NCBI GenBank assembly: GCA_945901065.1
Contig: CAMDKI010000012.1
Coordinates: 1 to 64,000 of the forward strand
Source: Chitinophaga pinensis
GTDB taxonomy: Bacteria; Bacteroidota; Bacteroidia; Chitinophagales; CAIOSU01
Direction of reading: 5' to 3'
DNA: 64,000 bases
The notes beneath the pieces are model-generated. The model did no database searches. It was not told the origin of the DNA and saw only the letters and a program-made list of their open reading frames with translations. The number at the start of each line of letters is the position of its first letter. The stretch's first letter is position 1. Below, piece after piece: positions 25,494-33,439 of this stretch. Made by a program: the position numbers and the translations under genes.

Positions 25494-28400
25494 ATGAAAA
25501 ACCTCAAACTAAATTTTCAAAATGTTGCTAGGTTGCACAAGTCGATGCTAGCAATTTGCATGTTTTTTGGTGTAGCTTACGGCGTACAAGCTGCTCCAGT
25601 ACCATCTACCCCGCCATATTTGGCAACAGTAGATAATTCGGGTAGTTATTATGGTGCCGGCACTGGTACCTTAGTTGCACCGAACTTGACACTAACATCA
25701 GATCCGAGCATTACCTTTAACACTGCCAAAGTGACTATCGGTGCTGGTTTTATTTCTTCGGACGTGTTAGAATTTACTGACATGAACGGAATTTCCGGCT
25801 GGTATGATTCCAATACGGGTATACTTACCCTTACTGGTTCAGGTTCAGCGGCCGATTATCAGGCTGCTTTGCGCACGGTAAGGTTTTACAATACTACTAC
25901 ACTTATAAGTTCTACCACTACCCGCAACATCAACTTCATTATCGGGGCTGCTTTGTACAATGAGTATAATGGCCACTTTTATGAGTTAGTAGATGAAGGT
26001 GATGCTATAGAATGGACGGTAGCAAAAAATAATGCCGCAGCAAAAAGCCTTTATGGTCTGCAAGGTTACTTAGTAACCGTTACTTCTAGTACCGAAAACG
26101 ACTTCGTGTCGCAGAAAATCAACTCTGATACCTGGATGGGCGCCAGCGATGAGGCCAGCGAGGGAATTTGGCGTTGGGTGAGTGGTCCGGAAGGTTCTGA
26201 AGCCGGCGGATTGGGCCGTCACTTTTCTGATCAGTTCAAAACTGACGTTTGCTCAGCAGACCAAGCACAAGGTATCAATGGTTACTTTGCTGCATGGGCC
26301 TATGGTGAACCGAATGATTGTGGTGATGATGAAGATGTTGCGCACTTTATTGGCTCAACAGGCACATGGAATGACTATCCACATAATGGTGGCGTAAGTT
26401 ATTACTTGGTAGAGTATGGCGGCATGCCTGGCGACCCGAGCCTGCAATTGACTGACAACATTACCATGACGGTTTTTCCTACACCAAACTATGCGCCCAT
26501 GCTAACTGATGCTAGCGTAGCTGTAAATGAAGATGGTAGTATAGTATTGTTGGATGAGATAAGTGCCAACAACTCAAGTACTTTTTCTGATATCAATAAC
26601 GACGATCCTCACTCGGTTCGTTTTGAGAGCCTTCCTGCCCATGGTACTATTTACCAAGATGGCGGTTACCCAGCTTTGGCTAACACCGTATACAGTTTTG
26701 TGCAATTTAGCTTAATGTATTATGTACCAACTGCCGATTTCAACGGACCGGATAGTTTTGAACTTGGTGCAAGCGACGGTTCTTTGTGGGCTTCCACACC
26801 AGCAACGGTTTCTATATCTGTTAGTGCGGTAAACGATGCACCAACATTGGAAGATATAGCCGTGGTTACCGAAGAGGAAACCCCGGTGATGATTAGCGCT
26901 TTTACCACCGCTACTACTTTTACCGACCTTGAGGGTGACACTATCAGCGCCATGCAGATTGTTACCTTACCTACAAGCGGTATGTTAACGTTTTATGCAC
27001 AGCCAGTAACTGCTGGCGATGTAGTGTACATTTACGAAATAGAGCACCTTTTCTATATCCCTAACACTGATTTTAATGGCAGCGATAGCTTTGTTTTCAA
27101 TGCTACCGATGGTGCTGATTATGCAGCAAGCACCGCTACTGTAGATATAACCGTTACATCTATAAACGATTCGCCAACCGATATTGTAAGCTCGGTGGCT
27201 AGCCTTGATGAGAACTTGGCTGCAGGCACAGTAATAGGCTCGTTAAGCTCTGCTGACGTTGATGCAGGCGATAGCCATGTATACCAACTGATTTCAGGTG
27301 CTGGCGATTTGGGTAACGTTTTTTTCAGCCTAGCCGGAAACCAATTGATGTTGGACAACAGTGTAAACTATGAGCGTACAACACAGCTAAGCATCAGGGT
27401 GCAAACCGTTGACCAAGGTGGCCTTGCTTTTGAAAAAGTAATTCTATTGGATGTAAACGATGTGAACGACACACCTACAGACCTTGTTTTGAGCAACAAT
27501 ACCGTTGACGAGCAACAGTCAGTTGGTAGCTTTGTTGGTGCGTTTAGCACTGCCGATGAGGATGCGATTGATAGCCATACCCTTACCTTGGTAAATGGTG
27601 CAGGCGATACTGGAAACAGTAGCTTTGCCATTGTAAACAATGTACTAACCACTGCTGCTTCATTCGATTTGAATACGCAACAACAATATTCAATTCGGGT
27701 GCGTTCAACCGACGCTGGGCTTACTTACACCGAAAAGGTATTCTTAATTAATGTTTTGGATGTAAACCAAGCGCCTACTGCCATTGCCCTGAGCAATGCC
27801 ACTATTGCCGAAAACAACACCATTGGTGCGTTTGTGGGCTACCTTACTGCTACTGATGCTGATGCAAATGATACGCATACTTATGCATTGGTAAGTGGCC
27901 AAGGCGACGACGATAACGCCAGCTTTACCCTGGTAAACGGTGATTTGACTGCCGCTGAAGTGTTCGATTTTGAAACAAAATCGTCTTATAGCATCCGCGT
28001 GGAAGCAACCGATGCCACTGGTGCTGCTTTTGAGCAAGTGCTTGCAATAACTATTATTGACGCTGCTGATAGCCCAATGGATATTACCATATCAGCTGCC
28101 AGCATCGACGAAAACGAATCGATTGGAACCTTAGTAGGTAGCCTAACTACCCTAGACCCCGACCAAGTAGGTGGGCACACTTACGGATTGGTAGGCGGTA
28201 TTGGTGCCGATGATAATGGTTCTTTTACTCTTGCAGGCAATGTAATATTTGCAAATGCTTCATTCAACTTCGAAGCTAAGAGCGCTTACAGTATCCGTGT
28301 TCGTTCAACCGATGGTGCAGGTAATTACATTGAAGAGGTTATTGCCATCTCCGTAAACGATATGAATGATGCGCCATCTGATGTTGCCATCAACATTATC

Positions 28401-29696
28401 GGCATCGACGAAAACAGCCCAATTGGCACAGCAGTTGGTAACATTACCGCTACTGATGAGGACCTTGCTGACTTGCATACCTTTACTTTGGTTCCGGGCT
28501 TTGGTGGTACTGACAACGGTAAGTTTACCATACAGGCCAACAAATTGCAAGTAAATGCGAACCTTGACTATGAGACACAAAGCAACTATGCGGTGCGTGT
28601 GCGTGCAACCGATACCAATGGTGCATCGGTAGAAGCTAACTATACCGTAGTAGTAACTGACGTAAACGAGGCCCCAACTAGCCTTACTTTAACTTCAACT
28701 TCAATCAACGAAAACGAGCCCGCAGGTGCTATTATCGGTTTCCTTAGCATTGCCGACCAAGATAATGGCGACAGCCATACCTTCGATTTGGTATCGGGTG
28801 CTGGCGATGCCGACAACGGTTCATTCTATGTAAGCGGCAACATGCTTATTGCCAATGCATCGTTCAACTACGAGGTTAAGAATAGCTACAGCATCCGCCT
28901 ATCGGGCACTGATCTTGGTGGCTTGAAAGAGGAAGGCATGCTTACCATAAGCATCAACAACGTATCTGATGCACCGGCAGCAGCCGGCATTACCAGAACT
29001 GTTTACAAAGGCCAAAACAACCGTTTGTCGGCCCGCGAATTCAATGCTGCTTTCAGCCAAGAAGAAGGCAATAGCCAGAAGCACATCCGCATTATGAGTT
29101 TGCCAGCCAATGGGCAGTTACTGTTCAGCAATACCCCGGTAGTTGCTGGCCAAACTATCTTGGTTGCCGAGTTTAACAGCTTGTCTTACACCCCAGCAAG
29201 CAGCTACCTAGGTGCCGATGCCTTTACCTTTGCTGCCTACGACGGTGTAATGTACTCTGCCGATGCAACATACACACTTACAGTAGTAAATGCTCGCACA
29301 GTTGGCGGCGCTACTAGCGGTACTATTGTTAATGGTGGCATTATCAGCTTAAACCCAGGTAGCGTTTCTGGTCCGGGTGTTGCCCGCGAAGGTGATTTGT
29401 CTTCAATCGAAGAAATGCCATTGGATGTAACAGTGTTAAGTAATTACCCTAACCCTTTCCAAGGTACTACTAGCATTAAGTTTGAGCTATCAGGCCAAAT
29501 GACTGTAACCCTTGAGGTATACGACTTATTGGGTCGCAAAGTGGCTAGCCTAATTGATGCCGAAGCCCTAACAGGGGAGCAAACAGTTAACTGGAATGGT
29601 GGCGAGGCCAATGGACAATACATTGCCCACCTAAGCGCTATTGCTGCCGATGGAACAGTAATAACTAAAACTATCAGCTTGGTACAAACCAAATAA
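25494..29696 (+). CDS. Large secreted lectin/cadherin-repeat adhesin with T9SS type A sorting domain
   Basis: 1400 residues. Order: signal peptide (ends VQAAP); a beta domain; a C-type lectin-like domain (~160-310: HFYELV, WMGASDEASEGIWRWVSG, GEPNDCGDDEDVAHF, WNDYPHNGG); two Ig-like/cadherin-type domains; about seven cadherin-like repeats of ~98 residues with the recurring pattern NENxxxGTxVGxL, DxDxxDxHTF, FNFExKxSYSIRV and DVNDAP; an RTVGGATSG linker; and a type A T9SS domain (SNYPNPFQGTTSIKFEL, LLGRKVASL). Acidic motifs suggest calcium binding. The EPN triplet in the lectin domain is the one associated with mannose-type sugars. A surface adhesin is the likely role. Confidence 0.88.
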   Translation: MKNLKLNFQNVARLHKSMLAICMFFGVAYGVQAAPVPSTPPYLATVDNSGSYYGAGTGTLVAPNLTLTSDPSITFNTAKVTIGAGFISSDVLEFTDMNGISGWYDSNTGILTLTGSGSAADYQAALRTVRFYNTTTLISSTTTRNINFIIGAALYNEYNGHFYELVDEGDAIEWTVAKNNAAAKSLYGLQGYLVTVTSSTENDFVSQKINSDTWMGASDEASEGIWRWVSGPEGSEAGGLGRHFSDQFKTDVCSADQAQGINGYFAAWAYGEPNDCGDDEDVAHFIGSTGTWNDYPHNGGVSYYLVEYGGMPGDPSLQLTDNITMTVFPTPNYAPMLTDASVAVNEDGSIVLLDEISANNSSTFSDINNDDPHSVRFESLPAHGTIYQDGGYPALANTVYSFVQFSLMYYVPTADFNGPDSFELGASDGSLWASTPATVSISVSAVNDAPTLEDIAVVTEEETPVMISAFTTATTFTDLEGDTISAMQIVTLPTSGMLTFYAQPVTAGDVVYIYEIEHLFYIPNTDFNGSDSFVFNATDGADYAASTATVDITVTSINDSPTDIVSSVASLDENLAAGTVIGSLSSADVDAGDSHVYQLISGAGDLGNVFFSLAGNQLMLDNSVNYERTTQLSIRVQTVDQGGLAFEKVILLDVNDVNDTPTDLVLSNNTVDEQQSVGSFVGAFSTADEDAIDSHTLTLVNGAGDTGNSSFAIVNNVLTTAASFDLNTQQQYSIRVRSTDAGLTYTEKVFLINVLDVNQAPTAIALSNATIAENNTIGAFVGYLTATDADANDTHTYALVSGQGDDDNASFTLVNGDLTAAEVFDFETKSSYSIRVEATDATGAAFEQVLAITIIDAADSPMDITISAASIDENESIGTLVGSLTTLDPDQVGGHTYGLVGGIGADDNGSFTLAGNVIFANASFNFEAKSAYSIRVRSTDGAGNYIEEVIAISVNDMNDAPSDVAINIIGIDENSPIGTAVGNITATDEDLADLHTFTLVPGFGGTDNGKFTIQANKLQVNANLDYETQSNYAVRVRATDTNGASVEANYTVVVTDVNEAPTSLTLTSTSINENEPAGAIIGFLSIADQDNGDSHTFDLVSGAGDADNGSFYVSGNMLIANASFNYEVKNSYSIRLSGTDLGGLKEEGMLTISINNVSDAPAAAGITRTVYKGQNNRLSAREFNAAFSQEEGNSQKHIRIMSLPANGQLLFSNTPVVAGQTILVAEFNSLSYTPASSYLGADAFTFAAYDGVMYSADATYTLTVVNARTVGGATSGTIVNGGIISLNPGSVSGPGVAREGDLSSIEEMPLDVTVLSNYPNPFQGTTSIKFELSGQMTVTLEVYDLLGRKVASLIDAEALTGEQTVNWNGGEANGQYIAHLSAIAADGTVITKTISLVQTK

Positions 29697-29730
29697 GCAC
29701 GCTAGTGACATAAAACAATAGCACACAACT

Positions 29731-29771
29731 AAGTAGGGCTGCCCAATGATGAGGTAGCCCTACTTGTTTTT
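29731..29771 (+). terminator. Intrinsic terminator after the 1400-residue adhesin gene
   Basis: AAGTAGGGCT (29731-29740) and AGCCCTACTT (29756-29765) pair perfectly around a 15-nt loop, followed by GTTTTT. Confidence 0.8.
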
Positions 29772-29853
29772 AGTGGTTATGCTGGCAATAGCAAAATGCT
29801 GATTTGCCCTGTTAATCGGTTTTGTAAAAAGCGAAACTATTGCCGCTGGGTTT

Positions 29854-29872
29854 CGTAAAGAGGGGTACTCAA
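29854..29872 (+). promoter_or_regulatory. Upstream element similar to 25449-25467
   Basis: CGTAAAGAGGGGTACTCAA matches the element before the large adhesin at 15 of 19 positions and at almost the same distance from an ATG (29 versus 26 bases). Confidence 0.35.
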
Positions 29873-29901
29873 TGCTCACACCCAAATCTTATTCAAAACC
29901 C

Positions 29902-30018
29902 ATGAGAACCGTTGACTTGGCCACTGTTTGGCTCATACGTATTTGTTTGAGCATGTTATTGTTTGCTGTGCTGCTTTCCCTTGTAAAAACTGGGTCTGCA
30001 GCTTTGTTGGCAAGCTAG
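29902..30018 (+). CDS. Candidate 38-residue membrane peptide
   Basis: ATG at 29902, TAG at 30016. It encodes a basic start (MRTVDLATVWLIR) and one hydrophobic helix (ICLSMLLFAVLLSLV). The first four residues match those of the 421-residue T9SS protein (MRTV). Support comes from the conserved upstream element and hydrophobic content only. It could instead be the degraded start of a duplicated gene, such as a signal peptide whose body was lost. I cannot assign a function. Confidence 0.3.
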   Translation: MRTVDLATVWLIRICLSMLLFAVLLSLVKTGSAALLAS

Positions 30019-30113
30019 GGTATAAACGTACGGTTATTGTAACTGGACTGTATTGCTAACCTAAATATAGGCCGTGCCTGCATACACTATACCCATCTTG
30101 AATTTTTCGGCAC

Positions 30114-30144
30114 AAAAAAAGAGCCTTGGCAAACCAAGACTCTT
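30114..30144 (-). terminator. Terminator of the tRNA-fMet transcript
   Basis: On the minus strand the stem AGAGTCTTGG / CCAAGGCTCT (one mismatch) with a TTTG loop is followed by seven or more T residues, directly after the tRNA gene. Confidence 0.8.
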
Positions 30145-30149
30145 TGTAG

Positions 30150-30222
<73 letters not shown>

Positions 30223-30268
30223 ATGTGGAGTGCAAATATAGCACTATATCTTTAATTTCCAAAGGGTT

Positions 30269-30481
30269 TCAATCTATTTGTTCAATCGTAAACCCTGCTT
30301 CTTGTACTTTTATTATTACTTCGTTGGCACTCAAGCCATCACCGTTCACGGTAAGTATTTTGTCGGGGTTGGTTGTTGCTACTTCCCAGCTGCTCAGGTT
30401 TGGCACCTCGGTCATGTATGCCTTTACCAGGTTAACGCAGTTTTGGCAATTAATGGAGGTTTTAAATTTATAGGTCGACAT
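30269..30481 (-). CDS. Cytosolic heavy-metal-associated (HMA) domain protein
   Basis: 70 residues, one HMA fold. The metal site is INCQNCVN (a CxxC motif), followed by the AGFTIEQID end common to CopZ-like copper chaperones. No signal peptide. It is the last gene of a three-gene unit with a DUF3347 lipoprotein and a periplasmic HMA protein, so copper handling is probable. A P-type ATPase or CusA-type pump that it would serve is not in the window. Confidence 0.85.
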   Translation of the reverse strand: MSTYKFKTSINCQNCVNLVKAYMTEVPNLSSWEVATTNPDKILTVNGDGLSANEVIIKVQEAGFTIEQID

Positions 30482-30501
30482 AACAATGCAAATAATTGGG
30501 G

Positions 30502-31071
30502 TTAATTGTATTCAAAAGCCTCTTTAACCACGCCGCAAGTAAGCATTTTGTCGCCAAAGTAAGGGTTCACTATATCGGGTATTTCGCTAAGCCACCATGC
30601 GCCTCGGTTGTCAAATGCCATTGGGCAATGCTGCTGGTATACATAGTATCCTTTCGGCAGGCCTAGTTCTGTAATGAGCTGGTACATGGTTTTCGACAAA
30701 GACTCAAACGCAGCCCGCTGGCCCTCAATGTCGCTGGTGTTAATGGTTAGCGCATCCTGCTGTAAGTCTTTTTGCTGCCTTGCCCAGCGCAATTTGGCCT
30801 CATCGTCCAAACTATCTGCCGGGAAGCTACCAACTGCCAAATGCAAAGCCAACGCCCATTTGCCGGCCTCGGTGCTTTTTGCGGCAACCAACGCATCGCG
30901 CACTTTTAAGTAATTGTTCCAAAGCAACGCCACATCTTGCCCTACTACCTCGTTTTTAGGAGCAGGCAATTGCGTTTGCGGCACCTTGGCTTCAGCACTC
31001 TCCGTTTCAGCACCTCCGCATGAAGCAAATAATGCAATAGCGATTAAAGCAACTAGCCAATACTTGTTCAT
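30502..31071 (-). CDS. DUF3347-type periplasmic lipoprotein, probable copper binder
   Basis: 189 residues with a lipoprotein signal (LFASCGG, Cys about residue 19). The C-terminus carries the DUF3347 hallmark: QHCPMAF, GAWWLSEIPDIVNPYFGDKMLTCG, with two Cys and a Met typical of copper sites. The same domain is found fused to CusB-like adaptors. Four bases separate it from the upstream periplasmic HMA gene. A role in periplasmic copper buffering is inferred from family and neighbours. Confidence 0.85.
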   Translation of the reverse strand: MNKYWLVALIAIALFASCGGAETESAEAKVPQTQLPAPKNEVVGQDVALLWNNYLKVRDALVAAKSTEAGKWALALHLAVGSFPADSLDDEAKLRWARQQKDLQQDALTINTSDIEGQRAAFESLSKTMYQLITELGLPKGYYVYQQHCPMAFDNRGAWWLSEIPDIVNPYFGDKMLTCGVVKEAFEYN

Positions 31072-31075
31072 AGAG

Positions 31076-31426
31076 TTAGTGTTTGTGTCCGTCGGCTTGG
31101 CAGCAATGTGGTAAGTTGGTGCGGGCTTTGTCGTTGCCAGCTACTTCATCGGCGCTGTATCCGGTTTCGGTTACCGCTTTTTTAATGTCAGCTGCGGTTA
31201 CTTTCTCCTTGTTATAAGTAACGGTCAAAACCTTGGTATCCAAGTTAAGTATAGCGTTTTTTACACCTTTCAGTTTCACTACATTGCCTTCAATGCGGGT
31301 TTTGCACTCGCCACATACCGCATTCGTTTTTACATTCAGGGTTTCGGTTTCGTTGCCTGCAAATACATTCAAGCTTACAAAAAGTGTTAGAACCAAGCTA
31401 AGCGATAGGGTTACTATGTTTTTCAT
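31076..31426 (-). CDS. Exported heavy-metal-associated (HMA) domain protein
   Basis: 116 residues from ATG 31426 (MKNIVTLSLSLVL...VFAG signal peptide); the frame extends to 31483 but that part has no support. The HMA motif is NAVCGECKTRIEG, and the C-terminus has a further metal-prone tail, PHCCQADGHKH. It is first in the copper unit and has a full promoter upstream (-7 TACCTTTG at 31446-31453 on the minus strand). Similar exported HMA proteins in Bacteroidota accept copper in the periplasm. Confidence 0.87.
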   Translation of the reverse strand: MKNIVTLSLSLVLTLFVSLNVFAGNETETLNVKTNAVCGECKTRIEGNVVKLKGVKNAILNLDTKVLTVTYNKEKVTAADIKKAVTETGYSADEVAGNDKARTNLPHCCQADGHKH

Positions 31427-31445
31427 TTCAGGTTTGTTTAGGGTA

Positions 31446-31475
31446 CAAAGGTAATAATTAGCTACTAGCCACAAT
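31446..31475 (-). promoter_or_regulatory. Promoter of the copper-handling unit
   Basis: On the minus strand a -7 box TACCTTTG (31446-31453) and a TTG (31472-31474) lie 18 bases apart, both as expected for Bacteroidota. The -7 box is 19 bases upstream of the ATG at 31426. Confidence 0.65.
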
Positions 31476-31539
31476 AATGCCAATGTTGCGCAAATCGTTC
31501 AACCAATGCTAATTGTAACAATTGTTAACCATTCGGTCA

Positions 31540-31857
31540 CTACAAATGCTCCAGCGCATGCACATGGCAGTGCGGTTTGTTCATATCAGCAGGCATGCCT
31601 GCTTTAAAATAATCGATGTGGATGGTACGCTCGCCATCATAGTCTAACAGGTATATGGCCATTTTATCGGGCGAAAGCTGGAACTGCACAGCGGAGCTAT
31701 CTTGTTGGTAATATATCTGCCCCACCGAATCAATTGGCTCGGTAAGAAAAATCTGATAATAAAAGGTTGGCAACGATTGTTTGGGCGGCTCTAATGTTTG
31801 CGCACTAAGCTCCATTGCACCAATTGCCAATAGTAATGTTAAGCATATCCGTTTCAT
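31540..31857 (-). CDS. Hypothetical secreted protein
   Basis: 105 residues from ATG 31857 (MKRICLTLLLAIGAMELSAQ signal peptide); a longer start at 31878 is possible. The mature part is a small beta-rich domain (YYQIFLTEPIDSVGQIYYQQ, MAIYLLDYDGERTIHIDYFKAG) ending in a His/Cys-rich tail, KPHCHVHALEHL, that could bind metal. I do not recognise the family. It lies upstream of the copper unit on the same strand but 113 bp away with its own stop, so a link to copper is only a possibility. Confidence 0.7.
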   Translation of the reverse strand: MKRICLTLLLAIGAMELSAQTLEPPKQSLPTFYYQIFLTEPIDSVGQIYYQQDSSAVQFQLSPDKMAIYLLDYDGERTIHIDYFKAGMPADMNKPHCHVHALEHL

Positions 31858-31934
31858 AGTGCGTGCAAATTGATTCAACTTGCATGAATTTACGATAAAA
31901 ATCCCTTACTTATTTCTTAAATTTATTGCCATCT

Positions 31935-32291
31935 ATGAAAAAGAAAGTTTATTACCTAGCCTCGTGCAGCACCTGCCAACGTATTATGAAAGAAGTTGGG
32001 GTTGATGATAGCTTTGAGCAGCAGAATATAAAAGACGCTGCTATTACTCCAGCACAATTGGAGGAAATGCGCACACTGGCGGGCAGCTACGAGGCCTTGT
32101 TTACGCGCAAATCGATGAAATACCAAGCGTGGAACTTAAAAGAGCAGGTGCTGGGTGAAAACGATTATCGCGATTTAATTTTGAAAGAATATACTTTTCT
32201 AAAGCGCCCTGTTTTTATCATTGGCAATGAATTGTTTGCCGGCAATGCCAAGGTAGCTATTGATGGGGTAAAAGAAGCGCTCGCTAAATGA
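31935..32291 (+). CDS. ArsC/Spx-like thioredoxin-fold protein
   Basis: 118 residues from ATG 31935. The active site CSTCQRI gives a CxxC; the C-terminal half has the family pattern FTRKSMKYQAWNL and FLKRPVFIIGNELFAGN. It belongs to the ArsC/YffB/Spx superfamily. Classical arsenate reductases use CX5R and three Args, which are not clear here, so the substrate may not be arsenate. The TGA stop overlaps the ATG of the downstream hydrolase (ATGA), so the two are translationally coupled. Confidence 0.83.
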   Translation: MKKKVYYLASCSTCQRIMKEVGVDDSFEQQNIKDAAITPAQLEEMRTLAGSYEALFTRKSMKYQAWNLKEQVLGENDYRDLILKEYTFLKRPVFIIGNELFAGNAKVAIDGVKEALAK

Positions 32292-33289
32292 ACTACCGCA
32301 AAAAGCGATATTGGGTACTTTTGCTATTGGTTGTAGGCATGGCTTATTGGTTTTGGTTGGCCCGTGCACCATACTATGAATACGAGCAACATTCGTTGCC
32401 CAACAATTTTGATGTCTATTACCAACAAAAATTGGCCGAAAGCGCTGCGCTGCATGCCCGCCCAAACAACGAAGAGAAGTTAGTAAGGTTTGCCCCTAAA
32501 ACAGGGCTAGCGTTTTTGTACATACATGGTTTTACAGCCAGCCGTGGTGAAGGAGAATATGTAATGGATAGCCTTGCCGAGCTGTATCAGGCCAATACTT
32601 ATTATTTGCGCCTACCTGGCCATGGTACAAACAAAGAAGACCATGCAGCAGCCAAGTTTAGCGATTACCTTACCGCTGGAATGGATGCCCTTTTAATGGC
32701 CCAGCAGCTTGGTGATACAGTAGTGCTGGTTGGTGTGAGTATGGGCGGGCTTATATCAACTTGGCTTACTGCCCAGCGGCCCGATTTGGTGGATGCGCTG
32801 GCACTATCGTCGCCTTTCTATGATTATGCCCCTGTGGCAGGCAATGCTTTAAAGGTGCCGGGTGTCTTGCGTTTGCTGCAATGGATACAAGGTCCTGAGC
32901 GCGATATGAACCGCACCGATGAGTGGCTTAAAAAAATTAGGGAGGGATATGACGATTATTGGTACCCCGAACAATTGATGCAATCGTTACAATCTTTGGA
33001 AGACCTGAGGAATTTTGCAGCTAATGGCAATGTGTATAAAAAGGTCTCGCCGCCAACTTTGTTGATGTATTACTACAAGGACAAGGAACACCAAGACGGT
33101 GCGGCCAAAGTAAGCACGATGCTAGATGCCTATGCCCAATTTGAAAGTACACAAAAACAAGACCCGCGCAATAAGCTAGTAGCCATGCCCAATGGTGAGC
33201 ACGTAATGATGAGCCAATACGTTATCTGCGATCAAGTGCCTGTGTTTGGTGAGCTGCAAGCATTTATTGAAAGGTTGCGGGGCAAGTAG
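32288..33289 (+). CDS. Alpha/beta hydrolase (serine aminopeptidase S33-like), membrane-anchored
   Basis: 333 residues. One N-terminal hydrophobic helix (YWVLLLLVVGMAYWFWLA) probably anchors it. The hydrolase core shows the oxyanion loop YIHGFTASRGE, the nucleophile elbow VGVSMGG (catalytic Ser) and the catalytic His in NGEHVMMS, with the acid in between. Substrates of this group are lipid esters or acyl compounds; none can be chosen here. Its first codon overlaps the ArsC-like stop by four bases. Confidence 0.85.
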   Translation: MNYRKKRYWVLLLLVVGMAYWFWLARAPYYEYEQHSLPNNFDVYYQQKLAESAALHARPNNEEKLVRFAPKTGLAFLYIHGFTASRGEGEYVMDSLAELYQANTYYLRLPGHGTNKEDHAAAKFSDYLTAGMDALLMAQQLGDTVVLVGVSMGGLISTWLTAQRPDLVDALALSSPFYDYAPVAGNALKVPGVLRLLQWIQGPERDMNRTDEWLKKIREGYDDYWYPEQLMQSLQSLEDLRNFAANGNVYKKVSPPTLLMYYYKDKEHQDGAAKVSTMLDAYAQFESTQKQDPRNKLVAMPNGEHVMMSQYVICDQVPVFGELQAFIERLRGK

Positions 33290-33350
33290 TTTATTTGTAA
33301 ATGATAATGGAGAGGTATTCTTATCTCGGTTTTGTAAAGGTGGTTTGCTC

Positions 33351-33378
33351 TTTCTCATTTCATATTTCACATCTATTC
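33351..33378. repeat. Heptad-periodic array 7 (TTTCTCA type)
   Basis: TTTCTCA, TTTCATA, TTTCACA, TCTATTC, 62 bases before pepA. The words match those of array 10 at 38096-38123 almost exactly (TTTCTCA, TTTCATA, TTTTACA, TCTACTC). No strong facing arm is seen in this gap. Confidence 0.65.
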
Positions 33379-33439
33379 CCCCATCTTGCTACTAATTGGT
33401 TAAATTCGCAACAACGATAATTTAATTGAACAACCCACT

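Larger units (their letters stand above)
29772..30113. other. Gap between the adhesin and tRNA-fMet
   Basis: It holds the shared upstream element (29854-29872) and one candidate 38-codon ORF (29902-30018). Nothing else recognisable is present. Confidence 0.5.

Noticed and set aside
24077..29696. Search for PEP-CTERM or similar tags at the ends of the secreted proteins as exosortase substrates
   Set aside because: Both proteins end in T9SS type A domains without the tag, helix and basic cluster.
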